A DNA stretch of 64,000 nt, from the NCBI RefSeq assembly GCF_014200805.1, contig NZ_JACHDB010000002.1:372001-436000 (forward strand), written 5' to 3'. A program made the translations under genes and the position numbers. Positions 19,990 through 29,522 of the stretch are shown here, one piece after another (within the stretch, counting starts at the first letter, position 1; each line of letters begins with the position of its first letter). Below the pieces are notes generated by a model that worked only from the letters and a program-made list of their open reading frames with translations, was not told where the DNA came from and ran no database searches. This DNA is from Nocardiopsis composta (GTDB lineage: Bacteria; Actinomycetota; Actinomycetes; Streptosporangiales; Streptosporangiaceae).

Positions 19990-21180
19990 TCACCTGGGGC
20001 GGTTCAGCCTCCGCGCGCGGCGCACCGCCTCCGCGCCGGCGTCGTGACCGAAGATCCACTCGGTCTCGGCCCGCTCCAGATCGCCCAGGAGCGCGGGGCG
20101 GTCCTCCGGATCGCCCTCCGCCGGCTCGGTGAACGCGCGCAGCGCGCGGCGCCCCAGGGCGTGGATCCGCTCGGTGCGCTCCCGGCGCGCCTCGGCGTAC
20201 CCGGCCAGCGCCCGGCCGACGCTGAGCGCGTCGGCGTACCGGAGGAACTCGGCCAGCACCATCGCGTCCTCCACCGCCTGGTCGGCGCCCTGGGCGAAGT
20301 AGGGGAGCATCGGGTGCGCGGCGTCGCCGACCAGCACCACCCGGCCGGTGGTCCAGGCGGGGACCGGGTCGTGCTCGTTCAGCTCCCACAGCCCGACCCA
20401 CTCGGCCCCGGGGACGTCGGCGAGCAGCCGTTCGTCCCAGCCGGTGAAGGCGCGCCCCAGCGCGGCGATCCGGCCCTCGGTGGTCCACGACCCGGGCCCG
20501 GGGGAGGGCGCCGGGACGGTCGCCGAGAAGCTGAGCCGGCCGCCCGAGACCGGGTAGTCGGTGAAGTTCCGGTCGTCGCCCACCCAGATCCGGATGCGCG
20601 GCTCGCGCTCGGGGGCGGGGCGCCGGTCCGCGGGCACCACCCCGCGGTAGACGGCCTGGCCCGAGGCGCGGTACCGCCCGGGACGGAGCAGGGCGCGCAG
20701 CGAGGAGTGCACGCCGTCGGCGCCGATCGCGACGTCGCCGTGGAACTCCCGGCCGTCGGAGCAGCGCAGCGTCACCTCGTCGCTGTTCTCCAGCACGTCG
20801 GTGACGTAGCGGCCGGGGCGCACGGTCCCCTCGGGCACCGCGTCCAGCAGGATGCGGTGCAGGTCGGAGCGGAGCAGGGTGAGCAGCGGCGCGCCGTACC
20901 GCTTCTCCGCCTCGTCGCCCAGCGGGGTGCTGTGCAGCAGGCGGCCGTCGTCCCAGCCGAGGATGTCGCGGCGGAGCGGCCGGGAGGAGGCCTCGGCGAG
21001 CGCCGGCCCCAGGCCCAGCCCGGTGAGCAGGCGGGTCGCGTTGGGGGCGAGGCGGATCCCGGAGCCGACCGGGGAGAAGTCCTGGGCCTGCTCGACGATG
21101 ACGCACCGGCGCCCCGCCTTGGCCAGCGCCGCGGCCAGGGTCAGCCCGGCGATCCCCGCCCCCACGATCACGATCCGCAC
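19990..21180 (-). CDS. FAD-dependent aromatic-type monooxygenase
   Basis: Length 396 aa, GTG start. Class A flavoprotein monooxygenase: N-terminal Rossmann motif GAGIAG (8-13), the DG motif GADGVHSSLR (about 153-162), and the second FAD motif GDAAHPMLPYFAQG (about 280). Such enzymes (salicylate- and hydroxybenzoate-hydroxylase relatives) use NAD(P)H and O2 to hydroxylate aromatic or polyketide substrates. It stands alone, divergent from thrS, so the substrate is unknown. Its 5' region (21219-21241) carries a sequence loosely resembling the REP-like repeats found elsewhere in the window. Confidence 0.88.
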   Translation of the reverse strand: MRIVIVGAGIAGLTLAAALAKAGRRCVIVEQAQDFSPVGSGIRLAPNATRLLTGLGLGPALAEASSRPLRRDILGWDDGRLLHSTPLGDEAEKRYGAPLLTLLRSDLHRILLDAVPEGTVRPGRYVTDVLENSDEVTLRCSDGREFHGDVAIGADGVHSSLRALLRPGRYRASGQAVYRGVVPADRRPAPEREPRIRIWVGDDRNFTDYPVSGGRLSFSATVPAPSPGPGSWTTEGRIAALGRAFTGWDERLLADVPGAEWVGLWELNEHDPVPAWTTGRVVLVGDAAHPMLPYFAQGADQAVEDAMVLAEFLRYADALSVGRALAGYAEARRERTERIHALGRRALRAFTEPAEGDPEDRPALLGDLERAETEWIFGHDAGAEAVRRARRLNRPR

Positions 21181-21402
21181 GTGCCGCCCCCCGTGTCCTC
21201 GCCTCGTCCGGCCTCCGCGTTGTGCATACCCGCGTGGCCGAACGGTACCCGGCGGGCCGGCGCGCCGGGAGCGCTCCGGGGGATCCGCTCACCCGATAGC
21301 ATCGGTGCAGGGAGGCCCGCCCGCCGCATGGTCCGCCGGAGCGCGGACGCCCGCGGAGCGGCGATCCCCGCCCGATCCCGGATGAAGAATTGAGGAGTCA
21401 CC

Positions 21403-23373
21403 GTGTCCGCCCAGCCTGAGCTGCACATCACCGTCGCAGGAACCGAGCGCGCGGTGGCGGCCGGCACTACGGCGGGCCAGGCGCTGGAGGCCGACGGCCG
21501 CAAGGTCGTCGCCGCGAAGGTCAACGGCGAGCTGCGCGACCTGTACCGGGAGCTGGCCGACGGCGACGCCGTGGAGCCGGTCGAGATCGGCTCCGAGGAC
21601 GGCCGCGCCATCCTGCGCCACTCCACCGCGCACATCCTGGCCCAGGCGGTCCAGGAGCTCTTCCCCGAGGCCAAGCTGGGCATCGGCCCGCCGGTGGAGA
21701 ACGGCTTCTACTACGACTTCGACGTCGCCGAGCCGTTCACCCCCGCCGATCTCAAGGCCATCGAGAAGAAGATGCAGGAGATCATCAAGCAGGGGCAGCG
21801 CTTCCAGCGCCGCGAGGTCTCCGATGACGGCGCCCGCGCCGAGCTCGCCACCGAGCCCTACAAGCTGGAGCTGATCGGGCTGAAGGGCGGAGCCTCCGAC
21901 GCCGAGGGCGCCTCGGTCGAGGTCGGCGCCGGCGGCCTGACCGTCTACGACAACATCCACCCGCGCACCGGCGAGCTGTGCTGGAAGGACCTCTGCCGCG
22001 GCCCGCACCTGCCCACCACTAAGGTCGTCCCGGCGTTCAAGCTGATGCGCACCGCCGCGGCCTACTGGCGCGGCAAGGAGACCAACCCGCAGCTGCAGCG
22101 GATCTACGGCACCGCCTGGGAGACCAAGGACGCGCTCAAGGAGTACCTGGCCTTCCTGGAGGAGGCCGAGAAGCGCGACCACCGCAAGCTCGGCGCGGAG
22201 CTGGACCTGTTCTCCATCCCGGACGAGATCGGCTCGGGGCTGGCCGTCTTCCACCCCAAGGGCGGCGTGGTCCGGCGGGAGATGGAGGACTACTCGCGCA
22301 AGCGGCACGAGGAGGCGGGGTACGAGTTCGTCTACACCCCGCACGCCACCAAGGGGAGGCTGTTCGAGAAGTCGGGCCACCTCGACTGGTACGCGGACGG
22401 CATGTACCCGCCCATGCAGCTGGACGGCGGCATCGACTACTACCTCAAGCCGATGAACTGCCCGATGCACAACCTGATCTTCGACGCGCGCGGCCGGTCC
22501 TACCGCGAGCTGCCGCTGCGCCTGTTCGAGTTCGGCACCGTGTACCGGTACGAGAAGTCGGGTGTGGTGCACGGCCTGACCCGGGCCCGCGGCTTCACCC
22601 AGGACGACGCGCACATCTACTGCACCAAGGAGCAGATGGCCGACGAGCTCGACTCGCTGCTCACCTTCGTGCTGGACCTGCTCCGCGACTACGGCCTGAA
22701 CGACTTCTACCTGGAGCTGTCCACCAAGGACCCGGAGAAGTCCATCGGCTCCGACGAGGTGTGGGCCGAGGCCACCGAGACGCTCCGCCAGGCCGCCGAG
22801 AAGCAGGGCCTGGAGCTGGTCATGGACCCGGGCGGCGCGGCGTTCTACGGACCGAAGATCTCGGTGCAGGCCCGGGACGCCATCGGCCGCACCTGGCAGA
22901 TGTCCACCATCCAGGTCGACTTCAACCTGCCGGAGCGCTTCGACCTGGAGTACACCGCGGCGGACGGCACCCGGCAGCGCCCGGTGATGATCCACCGCGC
23001 GCTGTTCGGCTCGATCGAGCGGTTCTTCGCGGTGCTGCTGGAGCACTACGCGGGCGCGTTCCCGGCGTGGCTGGCCCCGGTGCAGGCGGTGGGCATCCCG
23101 ATCGCCGCCGAGCACGTCCCGCACCTGGACGAGGTCGCCCGGCGGCTGCGCGCCGAGGGCATCCGGGTCGAGGTGGACGCCGGCGACGACCGGATGCAGA
23201 AGAAGATCCGCAACGCCCAGAAGCAGAAGGTCCCCTTCATGCTGCTGGCCGGGGACGACGACGTGAGCAAGGGCGCCGTCTCCTTCCGGTACCGCGACGG
23301 GTCGCAGAACAACGGCGTCCCGATCGACGAGGCCGTGCGCGAGATCGTCGAGGCGGTCCGCGACAGGAAGTAG
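21403..23373 (+). CDS. thrS: Threonyl-tRNA synthetase
   Basis: Length 656 aa, the usual bacterial size. GTG start preceded by GAGGAG. Domains: N-terminal TGS about 1-63; editing domain with HxxxH at 73-77; class II core with motif-1/2 region, zinc ligand Cys353 in NCPMHN, and motif 3 around His531-Arg532; C-terminal anticodon-binding domain about 560-656. It charges tRNA-Thr with threonine and clears mis-charged serine. I saw no T-box leader in the 222 nt upstream. Confidence 0.98.
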   Translation: MSAQPELHITVAGTERAVAAGTTAGQALEADGRKVVAAKVNGELRDLYRELADGDAVEPVEIGSEDGRAILRHSTAHILAQAVQELFPEAKLGIGPPVENGFYYDFDVAEPFTPADLKAIEKKMQEIIKQGQRFQRREVSDDGARAELATEPYKLELIGLKGGASDAEGASVEVGAGGLTVYDNIHPRTGELCWKDLCRGPHLPTTKVVPAFKLMRTAAAYWRGKETNPQLQRIYGTAWETKDALKEYLAFLEEAEKRDHRKLGAELDLFSIPDEIGSGLAVFHPKGGVVRREMEDYSRKRHEEAGYEFVYTPHATKGRLFEKSGHLDWYADGMYPPMQLDGGIDYYLKPMNCPMHNLIFDARGRSYRELPLRLFEFGTVYRYEKSGVVHGLTRARGFTQDDAHIYCTKEQMADELDSLLTFVLDLLRDYGLNDFYLELSTKDPEKSIGSDEVWAEATETLRQAAEKQGLELVMDPGGAAFYGPKISVQARDAIGRTWQMSTIQVDFNLPERFDLEYTAADGTRQRPVMIHRALFGSIERFFAVLLEHYAGAFPAWLAPVQAVGIPIAAEHVPHLDEVARRLRAEGIRVEVDAGDDRMQKKIRNAQKQKVPFMLLAGDDDVSKGAVSFRYRDGSQNNGVPIDEAVREIVEAVRDRK

Positions 23374-23410
23374 CCCCGCACCCGGCTCCGGGCCGGCACC
23401 AGGCCCCCTG

Positions 23411-23446
23411 CCCGCGCCCCCTCCGCGTGCTCGGAGAGGGCGCGGG
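23411..23446 (+). terminator. Hairpin after thrS
   Basis: Stem formed by CCCGCGCCC and GGGCGCGGG with an inner CTCCG/CGGAG helix, starting 38 nt after the thrS stop. Confidence 0.65.
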
Positions 23447-23539
23447 CGTGTCGTACCGTACGGCGCCGGGAGCGCGCGGAGGGTAGCGTGGGGGACCGTC
23501 CGGCACGGGTCGGGCGGTCCGCGGACCGGAGACGACGGA

Positions 23540-24778
23540 ATGCTTCGAAGAACCACCATCATCACCGCCGTCAAGCGCCTGATCGTCGGCCTGTTCACCG
23601 CCCAGGCGGCCGCGATCCTCGGCCTGATCGGCATCGACATGTGGCGCAAGCGGGTCCGGCCCAAGCGCGCCCGCTTCCCGCGGACCGCGCCTAAGGAGCT
23701 GCCGGTCGGCGAGAACCTCGTCACCACCTACACCTACGGCGAGGACCTGTTCTCCGACATGCTGGACGCGATCCGGGGTGCGCGCCGGCGCATCCTGTTC
23801 GAGTCCTACATCGTCAAGGGGGACCAGACCGGGCGGGAGTTCAAGCGCGAGCTGATCGCCGCCGCCGAGCGCGGCGTGCAGGTCCACGTCGTCTACGACG
23901 GCTTCGCCAACCTGGTGGTGCCGCGGTCGTTCTTCCGCTTCCCGCCCACGGTGCACGTGCTGCGCTTCCCGGTGGTGCACCCGGGCGTGCTGCTGCTGGA
24001 CGTCCGCAAGATCGGCCGGGACCACCGCAAGATCCTCACCGTGGACGGCGAGGTCGGCTTCGTCGGCGGCTACAACGTCGGCAAGGCCTACGCCACCGAG
24101 TGGCGCGACACCCACCTGGGCATCTCCGGGCCGGCGGTGTGGGAGCTGGAGAACGCGTTCTGCGAGTTCTGGAACCGGCACCGCCGGGCGGGGCAGCCCC
24201 GGCTCACCGCGATCGGCGAGGCGCAGTGGACGCCGGCGATCAAGGCCCAGCGCAACGTGCCGGACCTGCTCGTCTACCCGATCCGCGGGATGTACCTGGA
24301 CGCCATCGACCGGGCCCGCGAGCACATCTACATCACCCAGGCCTACTTCATCCCGGACCGGGAGATCGTCGACGCGCTGGTGGCCGCCGCCCAGCGCGGA
24401 GTGGACGTGCGGGTGCTGGTGCCGGCCGAGTCCAACCACATCGTCGCGGACTGGATGTCGCGCGGGCTGTACAGCGCGCTGCTGCGCGGCGGGGTGACCC
24501 TGTGGCGGTTCCGCGGCGCGATGGTGCACGCCAAGACCGCCACCATCGACGGCCGCTGGTCCACGGTGGGCACCGCCAACGTGGACCGGCTCAGCCTCAC
24601 CGGGAACTACGAGATCAACGTCGAGATCTACGACGACGGCGTGGCCGCCCACCTGGAGGAGGTCTTCGCCAACGACAGCACCAACGCCGTCCCGCTGACC
24701 GAGGGGGAGTGGCACCGCAGGCCGCTGCTGGCCAAGCTCACCGAGCGCATCATCGGACCGCTCCGGCCGCTGTTCTGA
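23540..24778 (+). CDS. Phospholipase D-type protein, cardiolipin synthase-like
   Basis: Length 412 aa. An N-terminal hydrophobic segment (about 9-33) anchors it in the membrane. Two HKD motifs are intact: His162/Lys164/Asp169 followed by GGYN, and His330/Lys332/Asp337 followed by GTANVD. Together they form one PLD active site through a covalent phosphohistidine. Bacterial cardiolipin synthases of this kind join two phosphatidylglycerols or use related phosphatidyl donors. The stop codon is the first part of a REP-like repeat. Its position after thrS, where phosphatidyl-transferase genes often lie in actinobacteria, agrees with a lipid role. Confidence 0.87.
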   Translation: MLRRTTIITAVKRLIVGLFTAQAAAILGLIGIDMWRKRVRPKRARFPRTAPKELPVGENLVTTYTYGEDLFSDMLDAIRGARRRILFESYIVKGDQTGREFKRELIAAAERGVQVHVVYDGFANLVVPRSFFRFPPTVHVLRFPVVHPGVLLLDVRKIGRDHRKILTVDGEVGFVGGYNVGKAYATEWRDTHLGISGPAVWELENAFCEFWNRHRRAGQPRLTAIGEAQWTPAIKAQRNVPDLLVYPIRGMYLDAIDRAREHIYITQAYFIPDREIVDALVAAAQRGVDVRVLVPAESNHIVADWMSRGLYSALLRGGVTLWRFRGAMVHAKTATIDGRWSTVGTANVDRLSLTGNYEINVEIYDDGVAAHLEEVFANDSTNAVPLTEGEWHRRPLLAKLTERIIGPLRPLF

Positions 24779-24803
24779 GCGGCCGCCGGGTATGCGGGCG
24801 GCC
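24776..24803 (+). repeat. REP-like repeat, copy A (contains stop codon)
   Basis: 28-nt element; core GGCCGCCGGGTATGCGG. The TGA that begins it is the stop codon of the phospholipase D gene. It can fold into a GGCCGCC..GGCGGCC hairpin. Related copies: 25111, 52777, 52880, 59504. Confidence 0.7.
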
Positions 24804-25291
24804 ACCCGGCGCGGCCGCCTCGCGCTTTTCCGCCCGCCCGCGGTGAAGCCGGCCTGCGTCGGGCTCAGGGCCGTCGTCTTTTCCCGGTCCCTTCCCGGCG
24901 GGGTGGAAGGGCCCCGGCCGGAGCGGGTCGGCGGAGGCGGCGGGCCGGAGCCCGACGCCATCGAAGACGGCACCCCGACCGCGACGGCCCCTCCGGGGAC
25001 GGGGCGGCGGAGACGGCCGCGCCGCGCATGGCCCGCCACCGCTCGGCTGGGCATGGGGCGGATGCGGGCCGGGTTCGGGGCGGGGCGGCCCGCGGTCGAG
25101 CCCTGCGGGCGACCGTTCGCATACCCGACGGCCTCTGAGCGGCGGCCGGGGCCGGGGCTCCGGGCCCTTACGTTCCGCCCAAGCGTTTGTTAGAAAAAAA
25201 GGGACGCCGGGCGGGCCCGGTGCGCGGCCGGTGCGGGACGGGCCCGGCCGCGGCTGCGGGCCCGGAGCGCACGGGCGGACCGGGAGGCGGA
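24779..25291. other. 513-nt gap bounded by an inverted pair of REP-like repeats
   Basis: No gene seen. Copies A (+) and B (-) of the REP-like family enclose about 300 nt of GC-rich sequence with short purine/pyrimidine blocks. An A-run (25193-25200) lies between copy B and the SDR gene. Confidence 0.5.
25111..25138 (-). repeat. REP-like repeat, copy B
   Basis: Minus-strand copy with core GGCCGTCGGGTATGCG, matching the family consensus at most positions; begins TCAGAG instead of TGAGAG. Faces copy A. Confidence 0.65.
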
Positions 25292-26200
25292 ATGGGCGGG
25301 ATCTGCGAGGGCCGGGTGGTGCTGGTGACCGGCGCCGGCCGAGGGCTGGGCCGGGCCCACGCCCTGGAGTTCGCCCGGCAGGGCGCCCGGGTGGTGGTCA
25401 ACGACGTCGGCGTGGAGCCGGACGGCTCCGGCCGGTCCGCCGCTCCGGCCGAGGACGTCGCGGCGGAGATCCGCGCGGCCGGCGGCGAGGCGGCCACCGC
25501 CACCGGCGACATCGCCGCCGCGGACGGCGCCGCCGAGGCGGTGGACACCGCGCTGCGGGCCTTCGGGCGGCTGGACACCCTGGTCAACAACGCCGGCTTC
25601 GTGCGCGACCGGATGCTGGTCAACCTCTCCGAAGAGGAGTGGGACGCGGTGCTGCGGGTGCACCTCAAGGGCCACTTCCTGATGCTCCGGCGGGCCGGCG
25701 CGCACTGGCGGGCCGAGGCCAAGGCGGGCCGCATGCCGGCGGCCCGGGTGGTCAACACCTCCTCAGGGGCGGGGCTGCTGGGCAGCGTCGGCCAGGCCAA
25801 CTACTCCGCGGCCAAGGCCGGGATCATCGGCCTCACCCTGGTCGCAGCGGCCGAGCTGGGCCGCTACGGGGTGGCGGTGAACGCGATCGCCCCGGCGGCG
25901 CGCACCCGGATGACCGAGCGGGCGTTCGCCGAGCGGATGGCCCGCCCGGGCGGCGCCGCGTTCGACGCGATGGACCCGGCCAACGTCTCGCCCCTGGTGG
26001 TCTGGCTGGGCTCGGCGGAGTCCGAGGGGGTCACCGGCCGGGTCTTCGAGGCCGAGGGCGGCCGGCTCTGCCTGATGGACGGCTTCCGGCACGGCCCCTC
26101 CGCGGACCGGGGCGCCCGCTGGGACCCCGCCGACGTCGGCGCCGCCGTGCACGGCCTGCTCCGCGCCGCCCCGGCCCCGGAGCCGGCCTACGGTTCCTGA
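25292..26200 (+). CDS. Short-chain dehydrogenase/reductase
   Basis: Length 302 aa; ATG preceded by GGGAGG. Classical SDR: TGAGRGLG (cofactor loop, about 13-20), NNAG, catalytic Ser in NTSSGAG and YSAAK. The VVVNDVG start with a long loop resembles the (3R)-hydroxyacyl-CoA dehydrogenase/17-beta-HSD type 4-like branch, so an acyl-CoA or related 3-oxo substrate and NAD(H) are likely. No partner gene is adjacent. Exact substrate unknown. Confidence 0.88.
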   Translation: MGGICEGRVVLVTGAGRGLGRAHALEFARQGARVVVNDVGVEPDGSGRSAAPAEDVAAEIRAAGGEAATATGDIAAADGAAEAVDTALRAFGRLDTLVNNAGFVRDRMLVNLSEEEWDAVLRVHLKGHFLMLRRAGAHWRAEAKAGRMPAARVVNTSSGAGLLGSVGQANYSAAKAGIIGLTLVAAAELGRYGVAVNAIAPAARTRMTERAFAERMARPGGAAFDAMDPANVSPLVVWLGSAESEGVTGRVFEAEGGRLCLMDGFRHGPSADRGARWDPADVGAAVHGLLRAAPAPEPAYGS

Positions 26201-26510
26201 GCCTCGGAGGGGGCGGGGCGCCCTGCCGGCCGCCGCCCGTTCTCCCGTCCCGCGGGGCGGTGCCGGGACCGCCGCCCGCTGCGGGCGCGGCGGGGCCGGC
26301 GGACCCCCGGACCCGTCCGCGCAGACCGGTCCGCACCGGCCGGTCCGGGCCCCGGGGCGAAGACCCGTGTACACCTTCCCGTCGCCGGATTCCTCACCTC
26401 CCGTCCGGAAGAAGTACCCTCGCGTCACCGACGTGTGATGCCATTGCGCGTTCGATCACCGGCCCCACCGCGGATCCGGTGGAACGATCCCGACACGGAA
26501 GAACCGAGCG
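26201..26510. other. Intergenic region upstream of the methyltransferase gene
   Basis: 310 nt, GC-rich in the first two thirds; no gene or strong hairpin seen. The promoter of the downstream gene is probably within 26390-26500, where the sequence is less GC-rich. Confidence 0.35.
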
Positions 26511-27296
26511 ATGCCGAAGAAGACGACCGCCTCGTTGAACGCGAACCGCTCCTCGCTGCCGCACAAGGTGCGCTACGCGCTGCGCAATCCGGGGAAGATC
26601 CTGCCCTACGTGCAGCGCTCCGCACGGGATCTGAAGTTCCGCCTGGTCCACCGGGACCACGTCTCCTACTACCGGGCGGTGATGGCCTCCGACGCGGCGC
26701 GGGACCCCAAGGCGGCGGTCGGCAGCCACAACGAGAAGCGCTGGCTCGCGCTGGGCAAGATGCAGTTCGACTACCTGGTCGAGCACGGGCTCAAGCCGGA
26801 GCACCGGATGCTCGACATCGGCTGCGGCAACCTGCGGGCCGGCTGGCGGTTCATCGACTACCTGGACGAGGGCAACTACTACGGGATCGACATCTCCCCG
26901 GACATCCTGGTCGCGGCCAAGAAGGTGCTGGCCGAGCGCGGCCTGCAGGACAAGCTGCCGCACCTGACCATCACCCAGGACCTCACCTTCGACTTCCTGC
27001 CGGAGAAGCGGTTCGACGTGGTGCACGCGCACAGCGTCTTCTCGCACTCGCCCATCGAGGTCATCGACGAGGCCCTGGCGCACGTGGAGCGCATCCTGGC
27101 GCCCGGCGGCTTCTTCGACTTCACCTTCGACCGCACCGAGGGCGCCGAGCACCACGTGCTGCGCGAGGACTTCTACTACCGGACCGGGACGCTCATCGCC
27201 CTCGCCGAGAAGCACGGCCTGCAGGCGCGGTTCATGGACGACTGGGAGAAGCGCCCGCACGGCCAGTCCAAGATCCGGGTCACCGCGGGTCCGTGA
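26511..27296 (+). CDS. Class I SAM-dependent methyltransferase
   Basis: Length 261 aa; GGAAG lies upstream of the ATG. A basic N-terminal region of about 75 residues precedes the Rossmann core: motif I LDIGCGNLRAG (about 101-111), acidic GIDIS, and a motif with HSVFSHSP. The combination matches the methyltransferase type 11/25 group acting on small molecules or sugars; no cluster partner shows the substrate. Its last 17 nt overlap the 3' end of the convergent TetR gene. Confidence 0.85.
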   Translation: MPKKTTASLNANRSSLPHKVRYALRNPGKILPYVQRSARDLKFRLVHRDHVSYYRAVMASDAARDPKAAVGSHNEKRWLALGKMQFDYLVEHGLKPEHRMLDIGCGNLRAGWRFIDYLDEGNYYGIDISPDILVAAKKVLAERGLQDKLPHLTITQDLTFDFLPEKRFDVVHAHSVFSHSPIEVIDEALAHVERILAPGGFFDFTFDRTEGAEHHVLREDFYYRTGTLIALAEKHGLQARFMDDWEKRPHGQSKIRVTAGP

Positions 27297-27924
27297 CGCC
27301 CCCGCCGGACCGTGCCGCGTCCCCGGAGGGCGGCAGGCCCAGCACCCCTCCGGCGTAGGCGAGGATCAGGGCCAGGGCGCGCTCGCGGGTCAGCGCGGCG
27401 TTGCCGCTGACGATGTGCACCCCGTAGGCGTCCTCCAGCCCGACCAGGTGCTCGGCGGCGGTCTCCGCGGGCAGCAGGGGCCGGAACGCCCCGGTCCGGG
27501 CGCCGCGCTCGATCAGCCGGGTGTACATCTCCACCTGGCGCAGCCAGAACCCGGTGGACATCCGGGCGTGCCGCTCCTCGCGCCGGGCCGCGCCGAACAG
27601 CTGCGCGATCGCGCTGATCAGCAGGTCCTCCGGACCGCTGGGCAGCCCGGCGGCGATCAGCCGGGGCAGCGCCTCGGCCGGGTCGGCGCACTCCTCGGCG
27701 ATCCGCTCCCGGCCGACGCAGAACCGCTGCACCGCGTCGCCGCGGACCGCCGCGACCAGGTCGTCCATCTGCGGGTAGTAGTAGATGACCGCGGCCGGGG
27801 AGAGCCCCGCCCGCGCCGCGACCTGCCGCGCCGTCACGCCCGAGGGGCCGGCGTCGGCGATCACCGCCATGGTCGCGTCGATCAGCGAGCGCCGCCGCTC
27901 CTCCTGGTCCTTCCGCCGGCCCAT
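27280..27924 (-). CDS. TetR-family transcriptional regulator
   Basis: Length 214 aa. N-terminal HTH about 12-58 (TARQVAARAGLSPAAVIYYYP). The C-terminal ligand domain is not assignable. It starts 10 nt after the permease stop on the same strand, so the two are probably co-transcribed; the likely target is the divergent promoter region at 29.4 kb controlling permease and amidohydrolase. The ligand is probably the transported compound (inference). Confidence 0.88.
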   Translation of the reverse strand: MGRRKDQEERRRSLIDATMAVIADAGPSGVTARQVAARAGLSPAAVIYYYPQMDDLVAAVRGDAVQRFCVGRERIAEECADPAEALPRLIAAGLPSGPEDLLISAIAQLFGAARREERHARMSTGFWLRQVEMYTRLIERGARTGAFRPLLPAETAAEHLVGLEDAYGVHIVSGNAALTRERALALILAYAGGVLGLPPSGDAARSGGGVTDPR

Positions 27925-27934
27925 CGCCTCGGAC

Positions 27935-29392
27935 TCAGCTCCCTCCGGGGTCCTCCACGTCGACGGTGGTCAGTCTCTCGTACCCGGCCGGGTCGGTGCG
28001 GCGCATCCGGGCGGCGGCCGCCCAGCCCGCGGCGAACGCGGCCGGGACCACGGCGAGCAGCGCCGCGTTGACCGCCGTGCCCCGGCCGGTCAGCAGCTCG
28101 AAGTGGAGCGCGATCAGCACGCACAGCACCGCCAGCCCGGCGCCCGCGGCGGCCGGCGCCGCGACCACCCGCCACCGGGGCAGGCCCCGCCGGTCCCGGC
28201 GGAAGAACGCGATCACCGCCGCCGCGGCCAGCACCTGCAGCGCCATCACCCCGACGATGCCCGGGCCGTTGGTGAGCAGCAGCAGGTCGTCGTAGGGGCG
28301 GGCGCCGAGCGCCATGCCCGCGGCCAGCACGGCGGCGGCGAACGCGGACTGGGCGAGCACCGCGGCCGCGGGCGAGCCGTGCCGCCCGGCGGTGCGCGCC
28401 AGCACCCGGGGCAGCAGCCCCTCCCTGCCGAGCGCGAACAGGTAGCGGTTGGCCGCGTTGTGGAAGGCCAGGGTGGCGGCGAACGCGCTGACCACGATCA
28501 GCCAGCGCATCGCGTCGGCCGCCCAGGCGCCGGCGAAGTGCTCGGTCGCGGCGAACACCATGTCCGCCCCGTCCTCGCCGGCGGCGACCCGCTGCACCCG
28601 GTCCGACCCGTAGGCGGCGACGAAGGTCCAGGTGGTGAAGGCGTAGAACAGCCCGAGGAAGCAGACCGCGGTGTAGGTGGCCCGGGGGACGGTGCGCTCG
28701 GGGCGGCGCGCCTCCTCGGCGTAGATCGCGGTGGCCTCGAAGCCGAGGAAGGCGCCGATGGTTATCACGAACATCGCCGCCGCGCCCGGGCCGGCCGGCC
28801 CGGAGGGGGAGAAGGAGGCCAGGTCCAGGCCGGAGGGGCCGCCGCCGGCGGCCAGCACCGCCACCGAGAGCACCAGCAGGACCGCCACCTCCAAGGTGAG
28901 CGCGACCCCGAGCACCTTCGCCGACAGGGTCACCTTGAGGTAGCCGAGCACGCCCACCGCGACCAGGCCGAGCACCGCCCACAGCTGCCAGGGCGTCCGC
29001 AGGCCCAGCGACGACTCCAGGGTGGCCGCGGAGAAGTGCGCGAACGCGGCGAGCAGCCCGACTTCGATGAGGTTGTAGGCGGCCACGGCGACCAGCGCGG
29101 CCCCGGCGCCGGTCCGCCGGCCCAGGCCGCGCCCGATGTAGGCGTAGAACGCGCCGGCGTTGCGCACGTACCGGCTCATCGCGGTGAACCCGAACGCGAA
29201 GAGCAGCATCAGGGCGCCGGAGAGCAGGTATCCGGCGGGCGCGGCGGCGCCGCCGATGGCCAGGGCGAGCGGAGCGACGCCGGCCATCACGGTGAGCGGG
29301 GCGGCGGCCGCGACCACGAAGAAGACGAGGTCTCCGGTGCCGATCACGGCCCGGTCCAGGGAGGCGGTCGGCCGGGTGCGGGGGGTGGTCAT
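27935..29392 (-). CDS. APC-superfamily amino acid/amine permease
   Basis: Length 485 aa from ATG 29392 (an ATG 27 nt upstream adds nine residues; a GGAGGACCC ribosome site favours 29392). About twelve hydrophobic segments; the first carries GTGDLVFFVVAAAAPLTVMAG, the APC consensus region. C-terminal 25 residues are hydrophilic. It imports amino acids or amines using the ion gradient. Co-transcribed with the TetR gene and divergent from the amidohydrolase, suggesting that the imported compound is the hydrolase substrate or its relative. Confidence 0.9.
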   Translation of the reverse strand: MTTPRTRPTASLDRAVIGTGDLVFFVVAAAAPLTVMAGVAPLALAIGGAAAPAGYLLSGALMLLFAFGFTAMSRYVRNAGAFYAYIGRGLGRRTGAGAALVAVAAYNLIEVGLLAAFAHFSAATLESSLGLRTPWQLWAVLGLVAVGVLGYLKVTLSAKVLGVALTLEVAVLLVLSVAVLAAGGGPSGLDLASFSPSGPAGPGAAAMFVITIGAFLGFEATAIYAEEARRPERTVPRATYTAVCFLGLFYAFTTWTFVAAYGSDRVQRVAAGEDGADMVFAATEHFAGAWAADAMRWLIVVSAFAATLAFHNAANRYLFALGREGLLPRVLARTAGRHGSPAAAVLAQSAFAAAVLAAGMALGARPYDDLLLLTNGPGIVGVMALQVLAAAAVIAFFRRDRRGLPRWRVVAAPAAAGAGLAVLCVLIALHFELLTGRGTAVNAALLAVVPAAFAAGWAAAARMRRTDPAGYERLTTVDVEDPGGS

Positions 29393-29418
29393 GGGTCCTC
29401 CGGGAAGCCGTGCGGGCA

Positions 29419-29447
29419 TTGTCCGGCGGGGCGGATCTCTGTACTCT
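29419..29447 (+). promoter_or_regulatory. Putative promoter of the amidohydrolase gene
   Basis: TTGTCC (29419-29424) and TACTCT (29442-29447) are separated by exactly 17 nt, 76 nt before the GTG start. Confidence 0.5.
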
Positions 29448-29471
29448 GAACAACCGTTTAAAGAATGTCAA
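29443..29471 (-). promoter_or_regulatory. Putative promoter of the permease-tetR operon
   Basis: On the minus strand TTGACA (29466-29471) and CAGAGT (29443-29448) are separated by 17 nt. It overlaps the opposite promoter, so one bound regulator could block both. Confidence 0.5.
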
Positions 29472-29522
29472 TGGCGGGAGCGCCGGACATCACCGGTGGT
29501 CACCGCGGTGCGGGAGGCAACT

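Noticed and set aside
21219-21241. Sixth copy of the REP-like repeat before the FAD monooxygenase
   Set aside because: Only CGGGTATGC and part of GGCC match; too little to count as a copy.
21181-21402. T-box or other leader riboswitch before thrS
   Set aside because: No T-box sequence or specifier-loop pattern was found in the short leader.
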